Source of the DNA: SLRI01 sp964460465
Lineage (GTDB): Bacteria; Pseudomonadota; Alphaproteobacteria; Geminicoccales; Geminicoccaceae
Assembly: GCA_964460465.1 (NCBI GenBank)
Contig: CAYWSB010000009.1
Location: forward strand, 1 to 64,000
Direction: 5' to 3'
DNA: 64,000 bases
Shown: positions 15,831-24,595 of the stretch, one piece after another
How positions within the stretch are numbered: position 1 is the stretch's first letter
Layout of the letters: each line of letters starts with the position of its first letter
Notes under the pieces: model-generated
The model's database searches: none
Told to the model about the DNA's origin: nothing
Seen by the model: the letters and a program-made list of their open reading frames with translations, nothing else
Position numbers and translations under genes: made by a program

Positions 15831-18005
15831 TCAGCGGCTCCAGGGCCGATCCCCCGCCGCGTCGGCGACACGGCTCACGCGGATCCGGTCGCCGTCGAGC
15901 CAAAGCGCCACCCCGCCGGTGCGCCAGAGCGTCCGCCCGCCGAGGCTGGGCGTGCCGTCCGGACAGGCCTCGGGGCCGCTCAGGATCAGGACGAAGGCAG
16001 CGCGCCGGCAGTCCTCCACGACGGCCTCGGCGGTCAGCGCCACGGCCACCGGCCGGCGGCCGCCGGTGTCGATCAGGCAGCCGAGGGGATCGCAGCGCAG
16101 CCGCCCGTCGGGGCTGGTGGCAAATCGCTGCGCCTCGGTTGCACCGGTCAACTGGAGCAGCTGCCCGCGCTGCCAGTTGTCGCGGGTGCGCTCCAAGAGA
16201 TACGTCTCCCCGGCCGCCGCACGCCAGGCCACGAAATTGCCGCGGCGGTCGACCAGCAGGTCTGGCGGCCGCGCCGTCGCGGCGGCGACGATGCCGAGCG
16301 CCGCCATGGCGAGCCCCCAGCGTCGCCAGCGCGTTTGCCAGAGGCAGAGCCAGAGCCCGCCCAGGACGATGGCGAGCAGGGCGGCGCCCGGCCAGGGCGT
16401 GATGTCCACGGCGGCACCGGGCAGCGCCGTCGTCAGGGCCGCGACCACCAGCACGACCTCGATCCCGTACCCCATGAGCAGGAGCGCCGGCGCATCCAGG
16501 CCGAACGGCATGAGGAGCAGTGCGAGCAGCCCCATCGGCATGATCCAGAAGGCGGTGAGCGGCACCGCGATCAGGTTGGCGAGGGCGCCGTAGGTGGCGA
16601 TCCGCTGGAAGTGGTAGGCGGCGAAGGGCGTGGTGGCGAGGCTGGCGACCAGGGTGGTGAGGAGGATGCCGGTGAAATAGAGGACAACGACGTTGCGCAG
16701 CCGGAACGGATCCTCCGCCGGCGCCTGCTCCCGGCGTCGCCGGCGCAGCGTCTCGTAGAAGGCGATGAGGCCGGCCACCGCGGCGAAGCTCATCTGGAAG
16801 GAGGGGCCGAGCAGGCTTTCCGGGGCGACGAGGAGGACGACCAGGGCGGCGTAGGCGAGCAGCCGGAAGGACAGCGGATTGCGGTCGAAGAGCACGGCGA
16901 GAAGGGCGACGGCCGCCATCATGAAGGCGCGCTGGGTCGGCACCGTGGCACCGGCCAGGAGCAGGTAGGCGAAGGCGGCCAAGAGCGCCAGGCAGGCCGC
17001 GGGCTTGGTCGGCACGATGCGAAGCGCCAGGGCGGGCCAGAGCGACAGGAGGAAGCGGCAGACGACGAAGACGGTGCCGGCCACGAGGGTCATGTGCAGG
17101 CCGGAGATCGCCAGCAGGTGCGCGAGCCCGGCGACCTGCATGTGGCGCCAGACCTCGGCCGGGATCGAGGCCCGCAGCCCGGTCAGGAGGGCTGCCGCCA
17201 CGGCCCCCTCGGCGCCGCCGATCACCGTCTCGGTGCGGGACGCGATGGCATAGCGCAGGCTGGCGACGGGCCGCCCCCCGGTCGCGGCGGTGCCGCCGAC
17301 GACCTCGGGCGTGCCGTAGGCGAAGCCGACGCCGCCGAGCTGCTCGAAGAAGGCGCGCTGGGCGAAATCGAAGCCGCCCGGGACCGGTGCGCCGGAGGGC
17401 GGCTGCAGGCGGGCGCGCAGCCTGATCCGCTGACCGGGCTGGAGCGGTGGCTGCATCTCGCGCACCGTGAGGCGGACCCGGGCCGGCGTGGCGCCCGGGG
17501 CGAGCCGCTCGATTGCGAGATCCTCGAGCAGGAGGCGCTGGCCGGCGTCGCGCGGCTCGGCCGCCCGGATGGTGCCCTCGAGCTGGTAGACGCCGGCCCG
17601 CGGCAGCACCGGCGCATCCACCGCCAGCGTTCGCAGCTGGGCGGTGGCGAAGCCGGCGAGCGCCAGGGCCAGGGCCAGCCACGCGAGGTGGCGGAGGGCC
17701 GACTGGCGCTGGCGATGGGCGCCGACCGCGCTGGCGGCGACCCCGAGGGCGAGGACGGCGAGCAGCAGCGGCGACGGCTCGCTCGGCAAGGCGAAATAGA
17801 CGAGGATGCCGGCGGCGAAAGCGACGGGCGCCCAGAGCGGCCAGGCGTCGCGCTCGGCCAGGAGCGTCCGTCCGAGGAGCTCCAGCAGCGCCGCGAGGCT
17901 GTCCGGCCGCGCGCGCTCGGCGCCGAGCCGGCGCGACCCTCCCGACCAGGCGCGGGCGGCGAGCCGCACCCAGGCGCCGAGGCGGAAAGCGGCCGGCTGC
18001 TGCAA
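15831..18005 (-). CDS. comEC: ComEC/Rec2-family DNA uptake channel protein
   Basis: A 724-residue polytopic membrane protein. An N-terminal TM pair (about residues 55-125) precedes the DUF4131/OB-like periplasmic domain (about 130-260). The competence domain follows, with LAHLLAISGLHMTLVAG, VPTQRAFMM and GPSFQMSFAAVAG, then many TM helices. The C-terminal soluble region is beta-lactamase-like in position but shows no intact HxHxDH motif, as is common in alphaproteobacterial ComEC. It forms the inner-membrane channel for single-stranded DNA in transformation. The start is a TTG with GGAG nearby and is not certain. It is divergent from gltX. Confidence 0.9.
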   Translation of the reverse strand: MQQPAAFRLGAWVRLAARAWSGGSRRLGAERARPDSLAALLELLGRTLLAERDAWPLWAPVAFAAGILVYFALPSEPSPLLLAVLALGVAASAVGAHRQRQSALRHLAWLALALALAGFATAQLRTLAVDAPVLPRAGVYQLEGTIRAAEPRDAGQRLLLEDLAIERLAPGATPARVRLTVREMQPPLQPGQRIRLRARLQPPSGAPVPGGFDFAQRAFFEQLGGVGFAYGTPEVVGGTAATGGRPVASLRYAIASRTETVIGGAEGAVAAALLTGLRASIPAEVWRHMQVAGLAHLLAISGLHMTLVAGTVFVVCRFLLSLWPALALRIVPTKPAACLALLAAFAYLLLAGATVPTQRAFMMAAVALLAVLFDRNPLSFRLLAYAALVVLLVAPESLLGPSFQMSFAAVAGLIAFYETLRRRRREQAPAEDPFRLRNVVVLYFTGILLTTLVASLATTPFAAYHFQRIATYGALANLIAVPLTAFWIMPMGLLALLLMPFGLDAPALLLMGYGIEVVLVVAALTTALPGAAVDITPWPGAALLAIVLGGLWLCLWQTRWRRWGLAMAALGIVAAATARPPDLLVDRRGNFVAWRAAAGETYLLERTRDNWQRGQLLQLTGATEAQRFATSPDGRLRCDPLGCLIDTGGRRPVAVALTAEAVVEDCRRAAFVLILSGPEACPDGTPSLGGRTLWRTGGVALWLDGDRIRVSRVADAAGDRPWSR

Positions 18006-18068
18006 CGCTGCTCCGAACGTGTTACGAGGCCTCCCCGATCCTCTGTGAAAACCGGCCCAAAATCAACC

Positions 18069-19496
18069 ATGAGTGTAACTGTACGGTTCGCCCCATCACC
18101 CACGGGCTATCTGCACATCGGCGGCGCCAGGACGGCCCTCTTCAACTGGCTCTACGCGCGCCACCATGGCGGGGTGTTTCGGCTGCGGATCGAGGACACC
18201 GACCGGCAGCGCTCGACCGCCGCCGCGATCGAGGCGATCCTCGACGGCATGCGCTGGCTCGGCCTCGATTGGGATGGCGAGGTGGTCTACCAGGCCAGCC
18301 GGATCGCGCTGCACCAGGCGGCGGTCGAGCGGTTGCTGGATGCCGGACACGCCTATCGCTGCTACTGCAGCCCGGAGGAGCTCGAGGCGATGCGCGCCCG
18401 GGCCAAGGCGGAGAAGCGGCCGATCCGCTACGATGGCACCTGGCGCGACCGCGATCCCGCCGAGGCCACCGCCGGCGTGGCCCCGGTGATCCGCTTCAAG
18501 GCGCCGCTCGACGGCGAGACGGTGATCGAGGACCGGGTGCAGGGCAACGTGCGCTTCCAGAACACCCAGCTCGACGACATGGTGCTGCTGCGCGCCGACG
18601 GCACGCCCACCTACATGCTCTCGGTGGTCGTCGACGACATCGACATGGGCATCACCCACATCATCCGCGGCGACGACCACCTCAACAACGCCGCCCGGCA
18701 GGCCAACCTGTTCAGCGCCCTCGGTCAGGAGCCGCCGGTCTTCGCCCACATCCCGCTGATCCACGGCTCGGACGGGGCCAAGCTCAGCAAGCGGCACGGT
18801 GCTCTCGGCGTCGATGCCTATCGCGAGCTGGGCTACCTGCCGGAGGCGATGCGCAACTATCTGCTGCGGCTCGGCTGGGCGCACGGCGACGCCGAGATCA
18901 TCTCGACCGACCAGGCGATCGCTTGGTTCGAGCTCGACGCGATCGGCCGCTCGCCGGCCCGCTTCGACTTCCAGAAGCTCGATTCGGTCAACGCGCACTA
19001 TCTCCGGGCACGGCCGGATGCGGCGCTGGTCGACCTCGTGACGCCCTTCCTGGCCAAGGCGGGGCACACGCTCGGCGAGCCCGAGCGGCAGCGGCTGGCA
19101 GCGGCCATGGCCGGCCTCAAGCAGCGCGCGCGCACCCTGGTCGACCTCGCCGAGAGTGCGGCGTTCTATGTCCAGGCCCGGCCGCTGCCGGTCGACGCCA
19201 AGGCGGCCAAGCTCCTGGATGACGCGGCCCGGGCGCATCTGGCCGCCGTGCTGCCGGCGATCGCGGCCGTGGAGCCGTTCGACGAGGCCGTGCTGGAGGC
19301 GGCCTGCCGCGGCGTGGCGGAGGAGCGCGGGATCGGGTTCGGCAAGCTGGCGCAGCCGCTGAGGGCGGCACTGACCGGACGGACGGTGTCGCCGGGCCTG
19401 TTCGAGGTCATGGTGGCCCTGGGGCGCGAGGCGGTGCTGGCGCGGCTCGAGGATGCTGCAACTGGCCGCAATCCCGCACTGCAGCATGACGATTGA
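18069..19496 (+). CDS. gltX: Glutamyl-tRNA synthetase (canonical copy)
   Basis: A 475-residue GluRS with canonical signatures: FAPSPTGYLHIGGAR (HIGH motif HIGG), IEDTDRQRST, CYCSPEEL, HIIRGDDHLNNAARQ and the KMSKS loop KLSKRHGALG. The C-terminal helical anticodon-binding domain (about residues 320-465) is complete. It charges tRNA-Glu. It may also mischarge tRNA-Gln for GatCAB amidation, since no glutaminyl-tRNA synthetase is seen here; this is inference. It is divergent from comEC across a 63-bp gap and lies 181 bp upstream of gltA on the same strand. Confidence 0.96.
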   Translation: MSVTVRFAPSPTGYLHIGGARTALFNWLYARHHGGVFRLRIEDTDRQRSTAAAIEAILDGMRWLGLDWDGEVVYQASRIALHQAAVERLLDAGHAYRCYCSPEELEAMRARAKAEKRPIRYDGTWRDRDPAEATAGVAPVIRFKAPLDGETVIEDRVQGNVRFQNTQLDDMVLLRADGTPTYMLSVVVDDIDMGITHIIRGDDHLNNAARQANLFSALGQEPPVFAHIPLIHGSDGAKLSKRHGALGVDAYRELGYLPEAMRNYLLRLGWAHGDAEIISTDQAIAWFELDAIGRSPARFDFQKLDSVNAHYLRARPDAALVDLVTPFLAKAGHTLGEPERQRLAAAMAGLKQRARTLVDLAESAAFYVQARPLPVDAKAAKLLDDAARAHLAAVLPAIAAVEPFDEAVLEAACRGVAEERGIGFGKLAQPLRAALTGRTVSPGLFEVMVALGREAVLARLEDAATGRNPALQHDD

Positions 19497-19677
19497 AGAG
19501 GGCGCGCCGGACCGGTAGAGTCCGACGACCGGCCGGGGTGCCACGCCATCGTGATGCCGCAGCGGGCAAATGAAACGATAAGTTGTTGCGATACGCGTCG
19601 CGGCAGCAAGGGTCGGCGGCCGGCCAGGTCGACACGGCGAGAACGAGCGGGCCCGTCACACAGCGAGGAGCGAGAGG

Positions 19678-20982
19678 ATGACCGACAAGACGACAGCGAA
19701 GGCGGTGACCATCAGCGGCATGGGCAGCGACGCGCGTTTTCCCGTGTTGACCGGCACGGTCGGCCCCGACGTGATCGACATTCGCAAGCTCTACGGCGAG
19801 ACCGGCCTCTTCACCTACGACCCGGGCTTTACCTCGACCGCGGCCTGCCGCTCCCGGATCACCTATATCGACGGCGACGAGGGCATCCTGCTGCACCGCG
19901 GCTACAAGATCCAGGATCTGGCCGAGCACAGCACCTTTCTCGAGACCGCCTACCTGATCCTCTACGGCGAGCTGCCGACGGCCGACGAGTACGCCAAGTT
20001 CCTCAATGGTGTGACCTACCACACCATGATCCACGACCAGATCAACTACCTGTTCCGCGGCTTCCGCCGCGACGCCCATCCGATGGCCGTGCTGGTGGCG
20101 GTGGTGGCAGCGCTTTCCGCCTTCTATCACGAGGATCTCGACACCAACGACCCGCATCACCGGATGATCGCCAGCTACCGGCTGGTGGCGAAGATGCCGA
20201 CGATTGCGGCCATGGCCTACAAGTACTCGATCGGCCAGCCGTTCATGTATCCCCGGAACGACCTGAGCTATGCCGAGAACTTCCTCTACATGATGTTCGG
20301 CGTGCCGTGCGAGCCGTGGAAGGAGAAGCCGGTTCTCTCCAAGGCGCTCGACAAGATCTTCATCCTCCATGCCGATCACGAGCAGAACGCCTCGACCTCG
20401 ACGGTCAGGCTGGTGGGTTCGACCGGCGCCAGCCCCTATGCCGCGATCTCGGCCGGCATCGCCTCGCTCTGGGGTCCGGCGCACGGCGGGGCGAACGAGG
20501 CCGTGGTCGACATGCTGCAGGAGATCGGCTCGGTGGAGCGCATCCCCGAGTTCCTTGCCCGGGCCAAGGACAAGGACGACCCGTTCCGGCTGATGGGCTT
20601 CGGCCATCGGGTCTACAAGAACTACGACCCGCGCGCCGGGGTCCTGAAGGCCAGCGCCGACGAGGTGCTGGACGAGCTCGGCAAGGGCAACAACCCGAAG
20701 CTCGCGATCGCCAAGGAGCTCGAGCGGATCGCCCTCGAGGACGACTATTTCCGCGACCGCAAGCTCTTCCCCAACGTCGATTTCTATTCCGGCATCATCC
20801 TCGAGGCCATGGGCATCCCGACCAAGATGTTCACCGCCATCTTCGCGCTGGCGCGCACGGTCGGCTGGATCGCGCAGTGGAACGAGATGATCGAGGATCC
20901 GGAGCAGAAGATCGGCCGGCCACGCCAGCTCTACACGGGCTCCGACGAGCGCTCGTACGTGCCGATCGACAAGCGCTCGTGA
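19678..20982 (+). CDS. gltA: Citrate synthase, type II
   Basis: A 434-residue enzyme that condenses oxaloacetate and acetyl-CoA at entry to the TCA cycle. The three catalytic positions are recognisable: His in LHADHEQNAST, His in LWGPAHGGANEAV and Asp in FPNVDFYSG. MGFGHRVYKNYDPR is the usual acyl-CoA/citrate-binding loop. The N-terminal beta domain (residues about 15-60) marks the hexameric, Gram-negative type. The ATG has a purine-rich ribosome binding site (GGAGCGAGAGG). The 181-bp leader has an AT-richer patch around 19567-19595 that may hold the promoter. It converges on fabZ. Confidence 0.97.
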   Translation: MTDKTTAKAVTISGMGSDARFPVLTGTVGPDVIDIRKLYGETGLFTYDPGFTSTAACRSRITYIDGDEGILLHRGYKIQDLAEHSTFLETAYLILYGELPTADEYAKFLNGVTYHTMIHDQINYLFRGFRRDAHPMAVLVAVVAALSAFYHEDLDTNDPHHRMIASYRLVAKMPTIAAMAYKYSIGQPFMYPRNDLSYAENFLYMMFGVPCEPWKEKPVLSKALDKIFILHADHEQNASTSTVRLVGSTGASPYAAISAGIASLWGPAHGGANEAVVDMLQEIGSVERIPEFLARAKDKDDPFRLMGFGHRVYKNYDPRAGVLKASADEVLDELGKGNNPKLAIAKELERIALEDDYFRDRKLFPNVDFYSGIILEAMGIPTKMFTAIFALARTVGWIAQWNEMIEDPEQKIGRPRQLYTGSDERSYVPIDKRS

Positions 20983-20987
20983 GGCGG

Positions 20988-21008
20988 CGGGCGGCCGTGC
21001 GCCGCCCG
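20988..21008. terminator. Hairpin between convergent gltA and fabZ
   Basis: A perfect 8-bp stem (20988-20995 with 21001-21008, arms CGGGCGGC/GCCGCCCG, 5-nt loop) fills the 30-bp gap between the convergent stop codons of gltA and fabZ. No T-tract is present. It could serve as a bidirectional terminator. Confidence 0.5.
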
Positions 21009-21012
21009 GCCG

Positions 21013-21504
21013 TCAGGCAATCCCCGCTTCCTCGCGGGTCAGGAGCTTGGCGTTGACGACGGCGTCGGCGCAGAGCTTGCCGTCGACCAGGGCGCGGCCC
21101 TTGTACCAGTGGATGCCGAGGCGGCTCTTCTGGTGCTCGACCTCGAGGTGGAGCAGGTCGCCGGGGCGCACCGGGCGGCGGAAGCGGGCCTGGTCGATGC
21201 CCATGAAGTAGACGAGGTCGCCCTCGCCTTCCCGACCCTGCCCGGCGACGACGAGGGCGGCCGCGGTCTGCGCCATCGCCTCGACGATGAGCACCCCGGG
21301 CATGATCGGATCGCCTGGGAAATGGCCCTGGAAGAACGGCTCGTTGATGGTCACCGCCTTGATTCCGGTGGCTCGTGCCGGTGGCTCGATGCCGGTGAGG
21401 CGGTCGACGAGCAGCATCGGATAGCGGTGCGGGATCAGCCGCAGCAGCCCCTTGACGTCGATGTCGGGCAGTGACCCGGGCCGGGCCGTGGGCGTCTCGC
21501 TCAT
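21013..21504 (-). CDS. fabZ: (3R)-hydroxyacyl-ACP dehydratase FabZ
   Basis: A 163-residue hotdog-fold dehydratase of type II fatty-acid synthesis. It has LIPHRYPMLLVDRL at the N-terminus, the catalytic His in GHFPGDPIMPGVL and the catalytic Glu in IVEAMAQTAA. The ATG at 21504 has AGAGGA about 9 nt upstream; the open frame extends further but without a better start. It is the last gene of the rpsB-to-fabZ run. Unusually, lpxD does not precede it and lpxA/lpxI/lpxB do not follow it. Confidence 0.96.
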   Translation of the reverse strand: MSETPTARPGSLPDIDVKGLLRLIPHRYPMLLVDRLTGIEPPARATGIKAVTINEPFFQGHFPGDPIMPGVLIVEAMAQTAAALVVAGQGREGEGDLVYFMGIDQARFRRPVRPGDLLHLEVEHQKSRLGIHWYKGRALVDGKLCADAVVNAKLLTREEAGIA

Positions 21505-21606
21505 CCTGGTCGTTCCTCTCGCTTTTTTTGATCGGGCCGCGAACACGACCACACGGTTGCGGCGGGGCCAAGCGTTTTTCGGCTGCCGGGGGCGTGCGGG
21601 TGACCG

Positions 21607-22176
21607 CTACTGCAGGCTGCGGGTCGCCGCGCGCTCGGGCACCCGGACGTCGGGCAGGCTCGCGTTGAGGCGCTGGAGCACCTCGTCGGTGATCTCGATC
21701 TGCGGCGAGAACAGGAGGACGTTCGCACTCGGCAGGACGAGATTGAAGCCGCGTTGCTCGGCGAGCTCGCCCACGACCTGGATGACCGCCTCGCGAACCT
21801 CGCTCATCGCCATGGCGGCCACGTCGTCGAGCTGCTGGCGACGCGCCTGCAGCATGCGCTGCACTTCCGCGACTTCCTCCTCGAACGCCTTGCGCCGCTC
21901 GTTGAACGCGTCCGGCGCCAGAATCCCGCGCTGGCGCGCCAGCTCGCGATCGGCCTCGACGAGGCGCTGCTCCTCCTCGGCGATTTCGCTCTGATAGCGT
22001 ACGCGTCGTGCCTCGATCTGCACCCGGATGCTCTCGGCAGCCTTGGCCTCGCGCATCACCCGCTGGTAGTCGATGACCGCCGCGGTGGCCGGCGGCAATG
22101 CGTCGGCGGCCGGCACGGCCGGTGCGGCGGCCCACAGCCCGAGCCCCAGAAGGCCGGCCGTCAGCCAGTGCCGCAT
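21607..22176 (-). CDS. skp: OmpH/Skp-family periplasmic chaperone
   Basis: A 189-residue protein with an N-terminal signal peptide (about residues 1-24, hydrophobic LTAGLLGLGLWAAA, cleavage near AAD). A long coiled coil rich in Arg/Glu/Gln spans about 40-130 and a C-terminal beta segment contains NLVLPSANVLLF. Skp chaperones unfolded outer-membrane proteins to the Bam complex. It lies 52 bp downstream of bamA as in most Proteobacteria. Sequence conservation of this family is low, so the call rests on architecture plus context. Confidence 0.85.
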   Translation of the reverse strand: MRHWLTAGLLGLGLWAAAPAVPAADALPPATAAVIDYQRVMREAKAAESIRVQIEARRVRYQSEIAEEEQRLVEADRELARQRGILAPDAFNERRKAFEEEVAEVQRMLQARRQQLDDVAAMAMSEVREAVIQVVGELAEQRGFNLVLPSANVLLFSPQIEITDEVLQRLNASLPDVRVPERAATRSLQ

Positions 22177-22228
22177 GGTGGTCAGCGTGGCGTGGGCCCG
22201 CCGCCGTCGCCGGCGGTCGCCCGTCGCC

Positions 22229-24499
22229 CTAGAACCGCGTGCCGAACGAGATCCTGAAGGTTTCGGTCTCGTCACGACTGTCTTTCCTGAGTGCCTGGGC
22301 AAAGTCGATGGAGAGTGGTCCCAAGGGTGACAGCCACGACAGGCCGACGCCGGCACCGACCCTGAGATTGCCGCTGTCCTCCAGCGTCGGGCCATTGACG
22401 TCGATCTCGGTCAAGGTGCCGGCATCGACGAAGGCGCGACCGAAGATCCGGAGATCCTCCGGGAGACCCAGCGGGAAGCGCAGCTCCGCCGTGCCCGTGT
22501 AGTAGAGGTTGCCGCCGAGCGCGTCCTCGGTCAGCCGATCGCGCGGCCCGATGCCCGAGACGCGAAAGCCACGCAGGGACTGGCCGCCGATGAAGAACCG
22601 ATTGGCCAGCGTCACGTCCTCGTCCAGGCCGAAGATATAGCCCGCGCCGCCGCCGAGGTTCAAGACGACGTCGGGGACGATCGCGTAGTAGAAGTCGCCG
22701 CGCAGCTCGTGACGCAGGAAGGCGTTGTCGCCACCGAGTCCCGCCAGGTCCTGGTCGAGGCGCAGGATGTAGCCTTCCGACGGCAGGAAGCGCACATCGC
22801 GGACGTCATAGGTGAAGGTCTGGCCGACCAGCGAGGTGATCCGCGTGCCCTCCTCGCGCTGGATGAACACCGAGGCGTCGTTGCTGACACTCTCGATCTC
22901 GTCCTCGCGCAGGGTGTAGCGCACGCCGTGGCGCAGTCGCTCGGTCAGCGGGTAGCTGGCGCGCAGGGTGCCGCCGGTGTTCACCTCGTCGAAGTTCGAT
23001 TCGCTCTGGAAGTCGGTCTTGGTGCGGAAGAGGTCGATGCCGGCGGCGATCTCGCGTCCCAGGAACCAGGGCTCGGTGAAGCTCAAGACGATGTCCTGGC
23101 GGCGGCCGGAGATGGTGAAGTTGGCGGTGACACTCTGGCCGCGGCCGAGGAGGTTGCGCTCGGAGAGCCGGATGTCGCCCAGCGGGCCGTCCGCGGTCGA
23201 GAACCCGGCGCCGAACGAGAGCTCGCCGGTCGAGGTCTCGGCCACCTCGGCGGTGATCACGACCCGGTCGGGCGCGCTGCCCTGGCTGGTGCGGACGTTC
23301 ACCGATTCGAAATAGCCGAGGTTGCGCACCCGCTGCTCGGAGCGGCGCAGCAGGGCCAGGTTGTAGGCGTCGCCTTCGGCGAGGCGGAACTCGCGCCGGA
23401 TGACCTCGTCCAGGGTGCGCACGTTGCCGATGATGTCGATCCGCTCGACATAGACGCGCGGCCCCTCGTCGATGCGGAAGGTGAGGTCGACCGTCAGGGC
23501 GTCGCGGTCGATGTCGATTGCCGGCTCGATGTCGGCGAAGGCGTAGCCGAGCTGCCCGGCCCGATCGGTCATCGCCTGGACGATCTCCTCGATCCGCTGC
23601 GCATTGTAGACCTGCCCGGTGCGCACGGTCACGAGCTCGCGGAACGTCTCGACCTCGAGGTCGCGGATCGAGCTCGCGACGTCGACGGCGCCGAGCGTGT
23701 ATTGCGGCCCCTCGTCCAGGGTGAAGGTGATGAAGAAGCGGTCACCCTCGGGCGTCAGCTCGGCGAGAGCGCTGATGACCGTGAACTCGACGAAGCCGCG
23801 CTCGAGATAGAAGCGGCGCAGCAACTCCTGATCGAACGCGAGGCGGTCGGGATCGTAGGTGTCGGCGCTGCCGAAGAACCGGTACCAGGCGCGCTCGCGG
23901 GTCTCGACGACGCCGCGCAGCGTGTTGGCCGAGAAGTTCTCGTTGCCGATGAAGCTGATGCCGCTCACGCGGGTGAGCGGCCCCTCCTCGATCTCGAAGA
24001 CGAGGTCGACGCGATTCTGGTCGAGCTCGATGATCTTGGGCTCGACGCTCGCCGCGTAGCGGCCGTTGCGGCGATAGAGCTCGAGAATCCGCGCCACCGC
24101 TGCCTGCACCCGCGCCCGGGTGAAGACGACGCGCGGCCGGAGCTGGACCTCGGCCTCGAGCACCTCGTCATCGAGCCGCCGGTTGCCCTCGAACGCGATG
24201 CGGTTGATGATCGGGTTCTCGACGACGGTCACGACGAGATTGTCGCCGACCCTGGTGATGGCGACGTCGTCGAAAAGGCCGGTGGCGAAGAGGTTGCGCA
24301 GCGACTGGTCGATCGGGTCGGTCGCGAAGGCGTCACCGCGGCGCACGGCGAGATAGCTCTCGACCGTGAGGGTTTCGATGCGCTCGTTGCCCTGAACCAC
24401 GATGTCGCGGATCGTGTTCTCGAGTTGCGCCTGGGCCACGGCTGAAAGGCCGCCCAGGACGAACCACAGACCGATCAGCAGGCCGAGCACACGTCGCAT
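22229..24499 (-). CDS. bamA: Outer membrane protein assembly factor BamA
   Basis: A 756-residue outer-membrane protein. A signal peptide (residues 1-24) is followed by five POTRA repeats (about 25-420; first one IRDIVVQGNERIETLTV) and the 16-strand Omp85 barrel. The barrel includes the loop-6 motif in RFFIGGQSLRGFRVSGIGPRD and ends with a phenylalanine-terminated beta signal (FRISFGTRF). BamA inserts beta-barrel proteins into the outer membrane. Length is normal. It sits between rseP and skp. Confidence 0.97.
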   Translation of the reverse strand: MRRVLGLLIGLWFVLGGLSAVAQAQLENTIRDIVVQGNERIETLTVESYLAVRRGDAFATDPIDQSLRNLFATGLFDDVAITRVGDNLVVTVVENPIINRIAFEGNRRLDDEVLEAEVQLRPRVVFTRARVQAAVARILELYRRNGRYAASVEPKIIELDQNRVDLVFEIEEGPLTRVSGISFIGNENFSANTLRGVVETRERAWYRFFGSADTYDPDRLAFDQELLRRFYLERGFVEFTVISALAELTPEGDRFFITFTLDEGPQYTLGAVDVASSIRDLEVETFRELVTVRTGQVYNAQRIEEIVQAMTDRAGQLGYAFADIEPAIDIDRDALTVDLTFRIDEGPRVYVERIDIIGNVRTLDEVIRREFRLAEGDAYNLALLRRSEQRVRNLGYFESVNVRTSQGSAPDRVVITAEVAETSTGELSFGAGFSTADGPLGDIRLSERNLLGRGQSVTANFTISGRRQDIVLSFTEPWFLGREIAAGIDLFRTKTDFQSESNFDEVNTGGTLRASYPLTERLRHGVRYTLREDEIESVSNDASVFIQREEGTRITSLVGQTFTYDVRDVRFLPSEGYILRLDQDLAGLGGDNAFLRHELRGDFYYAIVPDVVLNLGGGAGYIFGLDEDVTLANRFFIGGQSLRGFRVSGIGPRDRLTEDALGGNLYYTGTAELRFPLGLPEDLRIFGRAFVDAGTLTEIDVNGPTLEDSGNLRVGAGVGLSWLSPLGPLSIDFAQALRKDSRDETETFRISFGTRF

Positions 24500-24595
24500 C
24501 CAGCAACCCCCGTTACCTATCGTGTGCGCGGAGCGCCCCCTGCCCGGGTCTGGTCCGGCGCGCGGCGCGCTCGCCCGCGCCGGCCGAGGGTGGGA

